From contig CAKSUT010000026.1 of NCBI GenBank assembly GCA_934502885.1, positions 1-14,187 of the forward strand: 14,187 nt of DNA, given 5' to 3'. A model generated the notes under the pieces. The model had not been told where the DNA came from and did not search any database. It saw only the letters and a list, made by a program, of their open reading frames with translations. Both the position numbers and the translations under genes were made by a program. This DNA is from an uncultured Eubacteriales bacterium. Its GTDB lineage: Bacteria; Bacillota; Clostridia; Oscillospirales; CAG-382. Each line of letters opens with the position of its first letter. The stretch's first letter is position 1. Shown here in pieces: positions 6,407 through 13,488 of this stretch.

Positions 6407-6709
6407 TTACGCTTTCAATCTGCCTTTTCGTTTTATTCCGTTTTCGTGGGTAATGTTAATTATAATTATCGACGCCGTAATCACGAGTAGAATAATTATG
6501 GCGGAAATTATAATCATGCCTCTTATTATAAAGGACGAAAGGGCAAAAAGAAATGCAGCCGCTGCAAAGACAGAGACTGCATGAAACACATTATTCACGT
6601 TTTCGGAGTCGGCGCACGCAGGCGCAGAGACAGCACAGGACGAAGGTGCGGACGCATATTCCGCATCTCTGCACGAGGTATTGAACTTTGAGAATTTCAT
6701 GAAGCTCAT
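6407..6709 (-). CDS. Small two-helix membrane protein, hypothetical
   Basis: The protein has 100 residues and starts MSFMKFSK; I recognise no family. The N-terminal 40 residues are polar and carry three cysteines (C13, C25, C32). Two hydrophobic stretches follow, at about 41-62 and 64-86, the second very rich in isoleucine. The tail (HENGIKRKGRLKA) is strongly basic and so probably cytoplasmic. I take ATG 6709 as the start because AAGGAG lies 8 nt upstream and a near-consensus promoter ends about 30 nt upstream. An in-frame start at 6763 would lie at or upstream of the predicted transcription start. The gene is the first in the minus-strand transcript that may continue into the LeuA-like gene. 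Its role is unknown. Confidence 0.65.
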   Translation of the reverse strand: MSFMKFSKFNTSCRDAEYASAPSSCAVSAPACADSENVNNVFHAVSVFAAAAFLFALSSFIIRGMIIISAIIILLVITASIIIINITHENGIKRKGRLKA

Positions 6710-6745
6710 GTCCCTTACTCCTTGCTCCGATTTAAGTCTACCGAA

Positions 6746-6774
6746 ATGATAGCACATAAGCACTGTTTTGTCAA
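6746..6774 (-). promoter_or_regulatory. Sigma-A promoter for the small membrane protein gene and perhaps the operon
   Basis: On the minus strand TTGACA (6769-6774) and TATCAT (6746-6751) are separated by exactly 17 bases. This is a near-consensus vegetative promoter, with a predicted start near 6739 and a leader of about 30 nt. It is the best promoter in the window. Confidence 0.8.
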
Positions 6775-7145
6775 GAGGTTATGCAAAAATGTCGTTTTAT
6801 AATACATATTTGTCGAAACGTGCCGAGAACTGCGTTTTTTCCACGGCTTTGAATTGCGTAAAACGGCTCTGTTATCCTCTGTTTCCCCTTGTTTTTGTAA
6901 ATTTTCACCCCGAGTGCGACGGAAAAAGCCGAAAGGCATATTTGACGAAAGAGAAAGCTTCGGCGGTTTTGCCCACAAACATTAAAATGCCGGATCTGCA
7001 TAAAAACATACAACTTCGGAATAACACAAACGATATAAATAATGCTATACTTATTTCTCAGGGCAATAAAAAACGGTGCGGCACCGAATGTTAAACCCAA
7101 GGTTCATGCCGCGGAAAGCGAGAAAGACCGGTCCGGAGGTAAAAG
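6775..7145. promoter_or_regulatory. Divergent control region upstream of the redox cassette
   Basis: No gene is supported here. A TATACT (7046-7051) could be a -10 box for the plus-strand cassette, but nothing near 7023-7028 resembles a good -35, which would fit an activator-dependent promoter. Twenty-two bases further on, CGGTGC-G-GCACCG (7074-7086) is a perfect dyad placed like an operator. GCCGAA/TTCGGC (6928-6933/6959-6964) is a looser inverted repeat. No regulator gene lies next to the cassette. Confidence 0.35.
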
Positions 7146-8501
7146 ATGGCACACGAAAGATTTCATTATAAATCATTGGAGGAGGTGAAACGGCGAGCCG
7201 CCGAACTGGGTGCGGAACTGCCTTTTGCGCAGGACACCCGTGTGCTGGCACAGCCGCTGACCGTGGGGAAAATTATTTTTCCGAACCGCCTCGGTATTGC
7301 GCCGATGGAGGGTGCGGATTCCACACCGGAGGGCGAACCTACGGATTATACCGTTCGCCGTTACATAAACGAAGCAATCGGCGGCAGTGCGGTCATTTGG
7401 TTTGAAGCCATTTCAATCGTTGAGGAAGGGCGCTCCTCCGAAACACAGCTTCTGCTGACACGCAATACGCTGGAGGCGTTTAAGAAGATGACTGCCACCG
7501 TCAAAGAGGCAGGACTCAAAGCTAACGGTTATACTCCGTATCTTATCATGCAGGCAAACCACAGCGGCCGCTATTCCAATCCCGACAACAAGCCGGCGCC
7601 CATGATCGCCTATCATCACCCGATTTTGGAGCAGTACCGCGCTGCGGACGATTCCTGCATCGTGACGGACGACTACCTGAAAAACCTTGAGGAAAAATTC
7701 GGTGAGGCTGCGCTGTTGGCAAAAGAGGCAGGCTTCGACGCGGTGGATATCAAGAGCTGTCACGGCTATCTTCTTGCAGAACTTGCGTCCGCCTACCGCC
7801 GACCTGGAGAATACGGCGGCAGTTTTGAAAACCGTTTCCGTCTGCTGAAAAACGGTATCCGTGCGGCAAAGGTCTATGAGGACGATACGTTCTCAGTCAC
7901 CTCACGCATCGGTATCTACGACGGCTATGCTTATCCGTTCGGTTTCGGTGTTGCCCCCGGCGGCGGCACGACTCCCGATATGACCGAGCCTATCCGCCTT
8001 GTGCGTGAACTGCATGACGAACAGGGACTTTCCATGGTGAATCTGACGATGGGAAACCCTTACGCAACCACTCATGTGACCCGTCCGTTCGACTTCGGCA
8101 AATATGAGACGGACGAACACCCCTTTGAGGGACTGTCACGCATGATCTGCGGCATAGGCACCGTGAAAAAAGCAGTACCCGAAATGACGGTCTGGGCGTC
8201 GGCACCGACCTATCTGCGCGCTTACTCGGATCTCTTCAGTGCCGGTGCGGTGGAGCAAGGTTTCTGCGACGGTATGCTCTTCGGACGCATGGCTTTTGCA
8301 GATCCCGATTTTGCGAATGAAATAGTGAAGCACGGCCGCATAGATCCGAACCGTGTATGTCTCACCTGCGGAAAGTGCGGTGATTTGATTCGCGCTCACA
8401 AGCCGACGGGCTGTGTTATCCGTGACAGCAAAACGTTTATGCCGTTCTACAAGGAATTTTTGGAGATAAAAAAGACTCAGCCGGCAAACTTCCGAGGCTG
8501 A
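7146..8501 (+). CDS. Old Yellow Enzyme-type NADH:flavin oxidoreductase with 4Fe-4S motif
   Basis: The protein has 451 residues; GGAGGT lies 5 nt before the ATG. It is an FMN-binding TIM barrel related to 2,4-dienoyl-CoA reductase, enoate reductases and BaiCD-like enzymes, which reduce activated C=C bonds. Landmarks are FPNRLGIAPMEG (45-56), QANHSGRY (136-143), DIKSCHGYLLAEL (201-213) and YGGSFENRFRLL (223-234). Cys 405, 408, 411 and 423 form C-x2-C-x2-C-x11-C, close to the 4Fe-4S motif of the dienoyl-CoA reductase family. The usual first active-site His is Lys203; His206 is kept. The protein ends about 28 residues past the last cysteine, so the C-terminal FAD/NAD(P) half of those multidomain enzymes is absent and electrons must come from another protein. 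It is first in a three-gene operon. Substrate is unknown. Confidence 0.88.
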   Translation: MAHERFHYKSLEEVKRRAAELGAELPFAQDTRVLAQPLTVGKIIFPNRLGIAPMEGADSTPEGEPTDYTVRRYINEAIGGSAVIWFEAISIVEEGRSSETQLLLTRNTLEAFKKMTATVKEAGLKANGYTPYLIMQANHSGRYSNPDNKPAPMIAYHHPILEQYRAADDSCIVTDDYLKNLEEKFGEAALLAKEAGFDAVDIKSCHGYLLAELASAYRRPGEYGGSFENRFRLLKNGIRAAKVYEDDTFSVTSRIGIYDGYAYPFGFGVAPGGGTTPDMTEPIRLVRELHDEQGLSMVNLTMGNPYATTHVTRPFDFGKYETDEHPFEGLSRMICGIGTVKKAVPEMTVWASAPTYLRAYSDLFSAGAVEQGFCDGMLFGRMAFADPDFANEIVKHGRIDPNRVCLTCGKCGDLIRAHKPTGCVIRDSKTFMPFYKEFLEIKKTQPANFRG

Positions 8502-8522
8502 TTGAGAATGGAGGAACAGAAA

Positions 8523-9290
8523 ATGAAAAAGACAGCGATTGTTACCGGTTCAAGCAGAGGCATAGGTTTTGCCATTGCCAAGCAGCTGGGGATTGACGGT
8601 TACAATATTGTAATGGTCGCCACCGGACCGCAGGAAAAAAACCGGTTCGCATTGGAGGAGCTGAGAGCCGATGGAACGGAATGCGCCTATGTCCGTGCGG
8701 ATATCGGAAAAAGCGAGGACCGCAAAAAGATTCTTGACGGCGCACTGAACGCTTTCGGCCGTGTGGACGTGTTGGTCAACAATGCGGGTGTGGCACCCAA
8801 GCTCCGTGCCGACCTTTTGGATATGAGCGAGGAAAGCTTTGATTACGTCGTAGGCATTAATACCAAGGGCAATATGTTTTTGACACAGCTTGTGGCGAAC
8901 CGTATGATAAAACAGGAACCGTCGGAGGGGCGTAAGGGCGTCATTATCAACGTGTCAAGCTGCAGTTCGGTTGTTTCCTCCACAAACCGAGGCGAGTACT
9001 GCGTTTCAAAGGCAGGTATTTCGATGCTTACCACTCTTTACGCCGACCGTCTGGCTTCTGAGGGGATTATTGTCAATGAGGTGCGTCCCGGAGTTATCGC
9101 TACCGATATGACCGACAAAGTAAAGGAAAAGTATGATGCGCTGATCGAAAAGGGTATATTCCCCATTGCTCGCTGGGGTACTCCGGAGGATGTTGCAGGT
9201 GCGGTCAGTCTTCTTTGCAGTGACCGTTTGCGTTATACGACGGGCAACTATATCGATGTGGACGGCGGTTTCCACATACGTCGTCTGTAG
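8523..9290 (+). CDS. Short-chain dehydrogenase/reductase (FabG-like)
   Basis: I take ATG 8523 (255 residues) because GGAGG lies 8 nt upstream. ATG 8508 and TTG 8502 are in frame but have no site of their own. The Rossmann motif TGSSRGIG is at 8-15, NNAG at 86-89 and N113 in GINTKG. The catalytic set is S146, Y159 and K163 (YCVSK), followed by RPGVIATDMT (188-197) and the C-terminal GNYIDVDGGFHI typical of classical SDRs. It should be an NAD(P)H-dependent ketone/alcohol oxidoreductase. With an ene-reductase before it and a flavoprotein after it, a catabolic or reductive pathway is likelier than fatty acid synthesis; no acp or fab genes are nearby. The gene starts 21 nt after the reductase stop and is clearly in the same transcript. 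Confidence 0.92.
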   Translation: MKKTAIVTGSSRGIGFAIAKQLGIDGYNIVMVATGPQEKNRFALEELRADGTECAYVRADIGKSEDRKKILDGALNAFGRVDVLVNNAGVAPKLRADLLDMSEESFDYVVGINTKGNMFLTQLVANRMIKQEPSEGRKGVIINVSSCSSVVSSTNRGEYCVSKAGISMLTTLYADRLASEGIIVNEVRPGVIATDMTDKVKEKYDALIEKGIFPIARWGTPEDVAGAVSLLCSDRLRYTTGNYIDVDGGFHIRRL

Positions 9291-9302
9291 GGGGACATTG
9301 TT

Positions 9303-11249
9303 ATGAACGAGATTTACCGTGCCGGAAAATACAAGGCAAGGGTATACGGCTGCAACACTGCTGTTGTGGGAAGCGGTGCGGCCGGCTGCAATGCCGCTGA
9401 TCGCCTGTGGCAGTTCGGACAGCACGATATCGTACTTGTTACCGAAAACCGCACCGGAGGTACAAGCCGCAATACCGGCAGCGATAAGCAGACGTATTAT
9501 AAGCTGACGCTTTCCGGCGGTGAGCCTGACAGTGTGCGTGAAATGGCAAAAACGTTATATGAGGGACGCTGTGTGGATGGGGATATTGCTCTGTGCGAAG
9601 CCGCCCTTTCGTCCCGGTGCTTTTTTAAGCTTGTTGAGCTTGGCGTGCCGTTTCCCCATAGCCGCTGCGGAGAATACGTCGGCTATAAAACCGACCATGA
9701 TCCTCGCCGCCGTGCAACCGGTGTCGGACCTTACACCAGCAAGGTGATGACGGAATGTCTGGAGCGTGCCGTGCAGGAAAAAGGCGTGCCGATACTTGAC
9801 AAAATGCAGGTGATTAAAATATTGAAAGACGGCGACGCAGTCTGCGGTCTTCTTTGCCTGAACATTGCGGCACGGGAGGACAATGAAAGGTTCGTTCTGA
9901 TACGCTGTAAAAATATCATCTATGCCACCGGAGGTCCTGCCGGAATGTATGCAGACAGCGTGTATCCCTACAGTCAGTACGGCGCAACGGGTCTTGCACT
10001 GGAAGCAGGCGCAAAGGGCAAAAATCTGACGGAATGGCAATACGGACTTGCATCGACAGCGCCGAGGTGGAATGTATCCGGCACCTATATGCAGGTTCTG
10101 CCGAGAGTTTATTCCACAGCGGCGGATGGCAGTGATGAACGGGAGTTCTTAACGGATTTCTTTGCGGATACTCACGATATGCTCAGCAAGCTGTTCCTAA
10201 AGGGATACCAGTGGCCGTTTGATGTACGCAAGGTTGCGGACGGAAGCTCGATTATCGACATTCTGGTTTACCTTGAAAGCCGTAAGGGACGGCATGTGTA
10301 CCTTGACTACCGCAAAAACCCGGCAGACGATATGTTTGACCGCAAAGCCTTGCTGCCCGAGGCACGTGAATATCTTGAAAGAGCCGGAGCTTTGTTCGGC
10401 ACACCCATTGAGCGGTTGGCGCACATGAACCGACCTGCCGTCGAATTTTACCGTGAGAAGGGCATAGATCTGTACACGCAGCCGCTTGAGATTGCTCTTT
10501 GCGCACAGCACAACAACGGCGGTTTGAGTATTGACTGTTGGTGGCAGACCGATGTGAAAGGTCTGTTTGCCGTGGGCGAAGTTGCCGCAAGTCACGGCGT
10601 CTGCCGTCCCGGAGGAACAGCGCTGAATGCCGGACAGGTAGGCAGTACACGCGCGGCGCAGTATGCGGCGGCTCGCTGTCGGGGAGACGCACCGGCAGGA
10701 TTTACAGAGGCGGCTTCGGCGGCGTTGACGGAAATGGGGTCGCTTGCCGAAAGCTGTGCGGCGGATACCGGCAATGTGCGGAGTCTTTGGAAACACGCCG
10801 CTGAGGAAATGAGCCGCTGCGGTGCGGCTGTCCGTGATCCCGAAAAAATACGGTCGTATTGTGAAGAAGTGAAAACTCTGCTTGCGTCCTTCGGAAAACG
10901 GGTTAAAGTATCCGACCGAGCGGAGCTGTCAATGCTCTACCGTCTGCGTGATATGCTGATGAGCCAATATGCCTATCTGAGTGCCATGACGGACTACATT
11001 GACCACGGCGGCAAGAGCCGCGGAAGTGCGCTGTATACGGATACGGCGAAAGGCACCAAACCCTTTGAACAGCTGCCCGATACATTCACGTTTGCGTTGG
11101 ATGAAGAGGAAAATCCGTTGATTCAGGAACTGCGCTGCGAAAACGGCATCTGCAGGACAGAGTGGCGTTCCCCTCGTCCCATTCCGGAGGACGATGACTT
11201 CTTCGAGAATGTCTGGCGCAGTTATCGCAAGAATGGGAATATCGGCTGA
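9303..11249 (+). CDS. FAD-dependent oxidoreductase, fumarate reductase/aspartate oxidase type
   Basis: The protein has 648 residues and starts 13 bases after the SDR, with AGGGGG upstream. The dinucleotide motif VVGSGAAGCNAA is at 21-32, GGTSRNTGSDKQTYY at 52-66, YATGGPAGMY at 207-216, and the second FAD region HNNGGLSID...GLFAVGEVAASHGVCRPGGTALN at 403-442. H403 and R435 sit where succinate dehydrogenase and fumarate reductase flavoproteins keep substrate-binding His and Arg. The FAD-linking His of SdhA is not present, so FAD is probably non-covalent. From about 465 a helical C-terminal region follows. There is no signal peptide, heme or Fe-S motif, so it is cytoplasmic. It may reduce or dehydrogenate the product of the two preceding enzymes or feed electrons to the ene-reductase; which of these cannot be read from the sequence. 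No strong terminator follows. Confidence 0.88.
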   Translation: MNEIYRAGKYKARVYGCNTAVVGSGAAGCNAADRLWQFGQHDIVLVTENRTGGTSRNTGSDKQTYYKLTLSGGEPDSVREMAKTLYEGRCVDGDIALCEAALSSRCFFKLVELGVPFPHSRCGEYVGYKTDHDPRRRATGVGPYTSKVMTECLERAVQEKGVPILDKMQVIKILKDGDAVCGLLCLNIAAREDNERFVLIRCKNIIYATGGPAGMYADSVYPYSQYGATGLALEAGAKGKNLTEWQYGLASTAPRWNVSGTYMQVLPRVYSTAADGSDEREFLTDFFADTHDMLSKLFLKGYQWPFDVRKVADGSSIIDILVYLESRKGRHVYLDYRKNPADDMFDRKALLPEAREYLERAGALFGTPIERLAHMNRPAVEFYREKGIDLYTQPLEIALCAQHNNGGLSIDCWWQTDVKGLFAVGEVAASHGVCRPGGTALNAGQVGSTRAAQYAAARCRGDAPAGFTEAASAALTEMGSLAESCAADTGNVRSLWKHAAEEMSRCGAAVRDPEKIRSYCEEVKTLLASFGKRVKVSDRAELSMLYRLRDMLMSQYAYLSAMTDYIDHGGKSRGSALYTDTAKGTKPFEQLPDTFTFALDEEENPLIQELRCENGICRTEWRSPRPIPEDDDFFENVWRSYRKNGNIG

Positions 11250-11479
11250 AAAGCAGAGATGAGTGCCGTGCGAGGCGTAAAATCGGTGAACGGCAGATTC
11301 TCTAAATTAAAGCACCTCAAAATTTTTGCTTGCAAAAAGCTAAGTCGGCGACTTGCGTTTATGGTCGCCGACTTGTGTACTATGTTCGGTTAGATGAGTC
11401 TTTGCTCATTTCACGACGGAGTCGTTGACGATGTCGTGCGGTATTTCTCGGATTATAGTGCTAAATTGACAGTCCCTCA
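11250..11479. other. Gene-free stretch between the redox cassette and repeat copy B
   Basis: I find no gene here. The first 80 bases look unremarkable, with a weak TTTTGC/GCAAAA hairpin near 11330. A strong hairpin sits at 11342-11374, and ACGAC-gga-GTCGT-type short dyads lie near 11413-11440. No convincing terminator for the cassette is seen. Confidence 0.6.
11342..11374. repeat. 11-bp perfect hairpin with loop TTGCGTTTATG
   Basis: AAGTCGGCGAC (11342-11352) pairs with GTCGCCGACTT (11364-11374) around 11 bases. Loop size and sequence match the hairpins at 274-304 and 11765-11791, but the stem differs and remains paired. Confidence 0.75.
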
Positions 11480-11949
11480 GTCTGACGACTACGTCGTGAC
11501 AGCTCCATAGGTTGCTCTGCAACCGGCTGCACAGGGGATGCCTCCGGAGTTGACACGGTCAACTCGAGAGTAAATTGCTTCGCAATTTCTCTCGCGGCTT
11601 CGTCGCCTCCAATACACCCAAGAGCAAGTGCTAATCTCAAGCTTCGCACCACCCAAAAACCTCATCTTTACGTAATTTTGCGGTGGCGTGAGTCGCGCAA
11701 AATTGCGTGAACGGGAGAAGTTCGGATACAGTCCCCGCAGAGTCTGATGCTACAAAAATCTAAGTCGGTCGCTTGCGTATAAGGCGACCGAACGCGGTAT
11801 AACCTCAAAAATATACAAAAGACTTTTCATTTCAAAGCGATAGCTTTGAAATCGATAAAGTTCTTTTGCTTCTTTTCTTTCAAGAAAAGAAGCCGTCGGA
11901 GACCTTTCGCGCGTCGCAGCCCCCGTAATCCTTCGTAAGCCCTCGTTTA
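11480..11949 (-). repeat. Structured intergenic repeat, copy B (downstream of metK)
   Basis: No gene is supported here. The block aligns by eye with 1-444 in the same orientation, sharing CACAGGGGA, the GAACGGGAGAAG block (11709), the TTGCGTATAAG-loop hairpin (11765-11791), the GATA-loop hairpin (11829-11852) and the pyrimidine/purine hairpin (11868-11893). Extra tight hairpins with 3-nt loops are ACGAC-tac-GTCGT (11485-11497), GGTTGC-tct-GCAACC (11510-11524), GAGTTGAC-acg-GTCAACTC (11547-11565) and AAATTGC-ttc-GCAATTT (11572-11588) with outer GAGAG/CTCTC. AATTTTGCG/CGCAAAATT (11674-11682/11696-11704) occupies the place of AAATGAAA/TTTCATTT in copy A. CCGTAATC and TTCGTAAG units run up to the metK stop. 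Confidence 0.7.
11868..11893 (-). terminator. Hairpin downstream of metK, terminator-like
   Basis: GCTTCTTTTCTT (11868-11879) pairs with AAGAAAAGAAGC (11882-11893), a 12-bp stem with a 2-nt loop, 57 bases past the metK stop. The sequence after it in the metK direction is CAAAAGAACTTT, not a U run. It is the counterpart of 378-401 and 14121-14142. Confidence 0.4.
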
Positions 11950-13128
11950 TTACTTAACAGCGGCTTTGAGGGCGTCTGCTATGTCGGTAGCCTCCCAGGT
12001 AACGCCGAGATCCTCTCTGCCCATGTGACCGTAGGCGGCGAGTCTCTTGTAGATGGGGCGTCTGAGGGCGAGCTTCTCGATTATAGCCGCAGGGCGGAGA
12101 TCGAATACCTTCATAACAGCCTCGGCGATCTTGTCGTCGGAAACCTTGCCTGTGCCGAACGTGTCAACAAGCACCGATACCGGCTTCGCAACGCCTATCG
12201 CATACGCAATCTGAACCTCGCACTTCGTCGCAAGTCCGGCCGCAACGACGTTTTTCGCAACGTATCTTGCCGCATACGCACCGCTTCTGTCAACCTTGGT
12301 CGGGTCCTTTCCGGAGAACGCTCCGCCGCCGTGACGCGCATATCCGCCGTAGGTGTCGACTATAATCTTGCGTCCCGTGAGTCCGGAGTCGCCGGCAGGT
12401 CCGCCGACAACAAAACGTCCCGTCGGGTTTACGTATATCTTCGTGTTTTCGTCCATGAGTCCCTCGGGCATCGTCGGCTCGATAACGAGATTCTTTATGT
12501 CAGTCTCAATCGTCGAGAGCGGAACTCTGTCGGAATGCTGCGTCGATACGACTATCGTGTCGATTCTCGTGGGCTTGCCGTCGTTGTACTCGACCGTTAC
12601 CTGAGTCTTGCCGTCGGGACGCAGGTACTTGAGCGTGCCGTTCTTTCTCACCTCGGAGAGCTTCTTCGCAAGCGCGTGAGCAAGCGATATCGGAAGCGGC
12701 ATAAGCTCGGGAGTTTCGTCGCAGGCGTAGCCGAACATCATGCCCTGGTCGCCGGCGCCGATTTCGTATTTGTCATTAGCCTCGCCGGTCTTTGCTTCGA
12801 GAGACTTGTCAACGCCGAGAGCGATGTCGGGCGACTGACCGTGTATCGAGCTTACAACCGAGCAGGTGTCGCAGTCGAAGCCGAACTTCGCTCTGTCGTA
12901 GCCTATCTCGCGGATTGTCTCGCGGACGATTTTCTGAACGTCGGGTGTGTACTTTGAGGTGATTTCACCCATAACGAGTACAAGACCCGTCGTTACCGAT
13001 ACCTCGCACGCAACCCTCGCTTCGGGGTCCTCGGCGAGAATGGCGTCAAGGACAGCATCGGAAATGCTGTCGCAGATTTTGTCGGGATGTCCTTCGGTGA
13101 CCGATTCGGACGTAAAGAGTTTTCTCAT
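11950..13128 (-). CDS. metK: S-adenosylmethionine synthetase (methionine adenosyltransferase)
   Basis: MetK makes S-adenosylmethionine from methionine and ATP in the cytoplasm. At 392 residues it is full length. The start MRKLFTSESVTEGHPDK carries the ATP-binding GHPDK (13-17); GAGDQGMMFGYA is at 124-135 and the phosphate-binding GGGAFSGKDPTKVDRSGAY at 267-285. All three hallmark motifs are intact. The ribosome binding site is weak (AAGG and GGA-rich). The gene stands alone on the minus strand behind a SAM-I riboswitch and intrinsic terminator, so it should be switched off when SAM is plentiful. Leucine codons are CTC or CTT in the first fifty codons, unlike the CTG-rich redox cassette. Repeat copy B begins immediately past the stop. 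Confidence 0.98.
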   Translation of the reverse strand: MRKLFTSESVTEGHPDKICDSISDAVLDAILAEDPEARVACEVSVTTGLVLVMGEITSKYTPDVQKIVRETIREIGYDRAKFGFDCDTCSVVSSIHGQSPDIALGVDKSLEAKTGEANDKYEIGAGDQGMMFGYACDETPELMPLPISLAHALAKKLSEVRKNGTLKYLRPDGKTQVTVEYNDGKPTRIDTIVVSTQHSDRVPLSTIETDIKNLVIEPTMPEGLMDENTKIYVNPTGRFVVGGPAGDSGLTGRKIIVDTYGGYARHGGGAFSGKDPTKVDRSGAYAARYVAKNVVAAGLATKCEVQIAYAIGVAKPVSVLVDTFGTGKVSDDKIAEAVMKVFDLRPAAIIEKLALRRPIYKRLAAYGHMGREDLGVTWEATDIADALKAAVK

Positions 13129-13161
13129 TTTTCCAACCTTACCTTTCTTTTTTCACGGGGC

Positions 13162-13199
13162 AAAAAAATACCCCTCGCACATATTTCGGGTGCGACGGG
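13162..13199 (-). terminator. Intrinsic terminator of the SAM riboswitch expression platform
   Basis: On the minus strand CCCGTCGCAC pairs with GTGCGAGGGG (one mismatch) around CCGAAATAT and is followed by TATTTTTTTG. This is a typical rho-independent terminator between aptamer and metK start. Confidence 0.88.
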
Positions 13200-13213
13200 A
13201 GAAGAAGTGCAAT

Positions 13214-13346
13214 CTCATCTTCCGGAGTGCGGTGTACGCCGACTCCGCAGGAAGTAGCACCTTGCGGTTTTTGCGCGAACTTGTCGCGCTTTCCACGCAG
13301 GTTGCCGGGCTTCACAGGTCCTGTCCCCTCAGCCGCTCTCGATAAG
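13214..13346 (-). ncRNA. SAM-I riboswitch (S-box) controlling metK
   Basis: Read on the minus strand, the S-box core is clear: CTTATCGAGAG, then GGCTGAGGGGACAGGACC, TGTGAAGCCCGGCAACC, and AAGGTGCTACTTCC. P1 forms between CTTATC (13346-13341) and GATGAG (13219-13214). P3 is closed by GCG/CGC with an inner GCGCGA/TCGCGC stem, and P4 by CGGAGT/ACTCCG. The terminator at 13162-13199 follows at once, so SAM binding should cause premature termination. It is a classic feedback switch for a SAM synthetase gene. Confidence 0.95.
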
Positions 13347-13370
13347 AAAATGTTTAATTTTCACGCATAC

Positions 13371-13399
13371 ATAATACCACAGTCAAAAGAGCTTTTCAA
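13371..13399 (-). promoter_or_regulatory. metK: Sigma-A promoter of the metK riboswitch transcript
   Basis: On the minus strand TTGAAA (13394-13399) and TATTAT (13371-13376) are 17 bases apart. The predicted start near 13364 leaves about 18 nt before riboswitch P1. Confidence 0.75.
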
Positions 13400-13441
13400 C
13401 AGTGATTTATTAATTATTTTTGAAAATTTAAAATTATACGG

Positions 13442-13471
13442 TTGAGCACAGAGAAAGTTATAGTGTATAAT
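13442..13471 (+). promoter_or_regulatory. Sigma-A promoter of the YfbR-type gene
   Basis: TTGAGC (13442-13447) and a perfect TATAAT (13466-13471) are 18 bases apart. The expected transcription start (about 13478) falls within the GGGAGGT ribosome binding site at 13477-13483, so the leader would be only about 11 nt. Confidence 0.65.
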
Positions 13472-13488
13472 TACGAGGGAGGTATACT

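Noticed and set aside
6771..7100. Open frames of about 110 codons on both strands of the divergent region
   Set aside because: They overlap each other and the promoter, lack ribosome binding sites and show no family features.
7146..11249. Assignment as daidzein reductase, dihydrodaidzein reductase and tetrahydrodaidzein reductase genes
   Set aside because: The enzyme classes match, but the ene-reductase is much shorter than daidzein reductase and the flavoprotein is longer than the equol enzyme, so the names cannot be supported.
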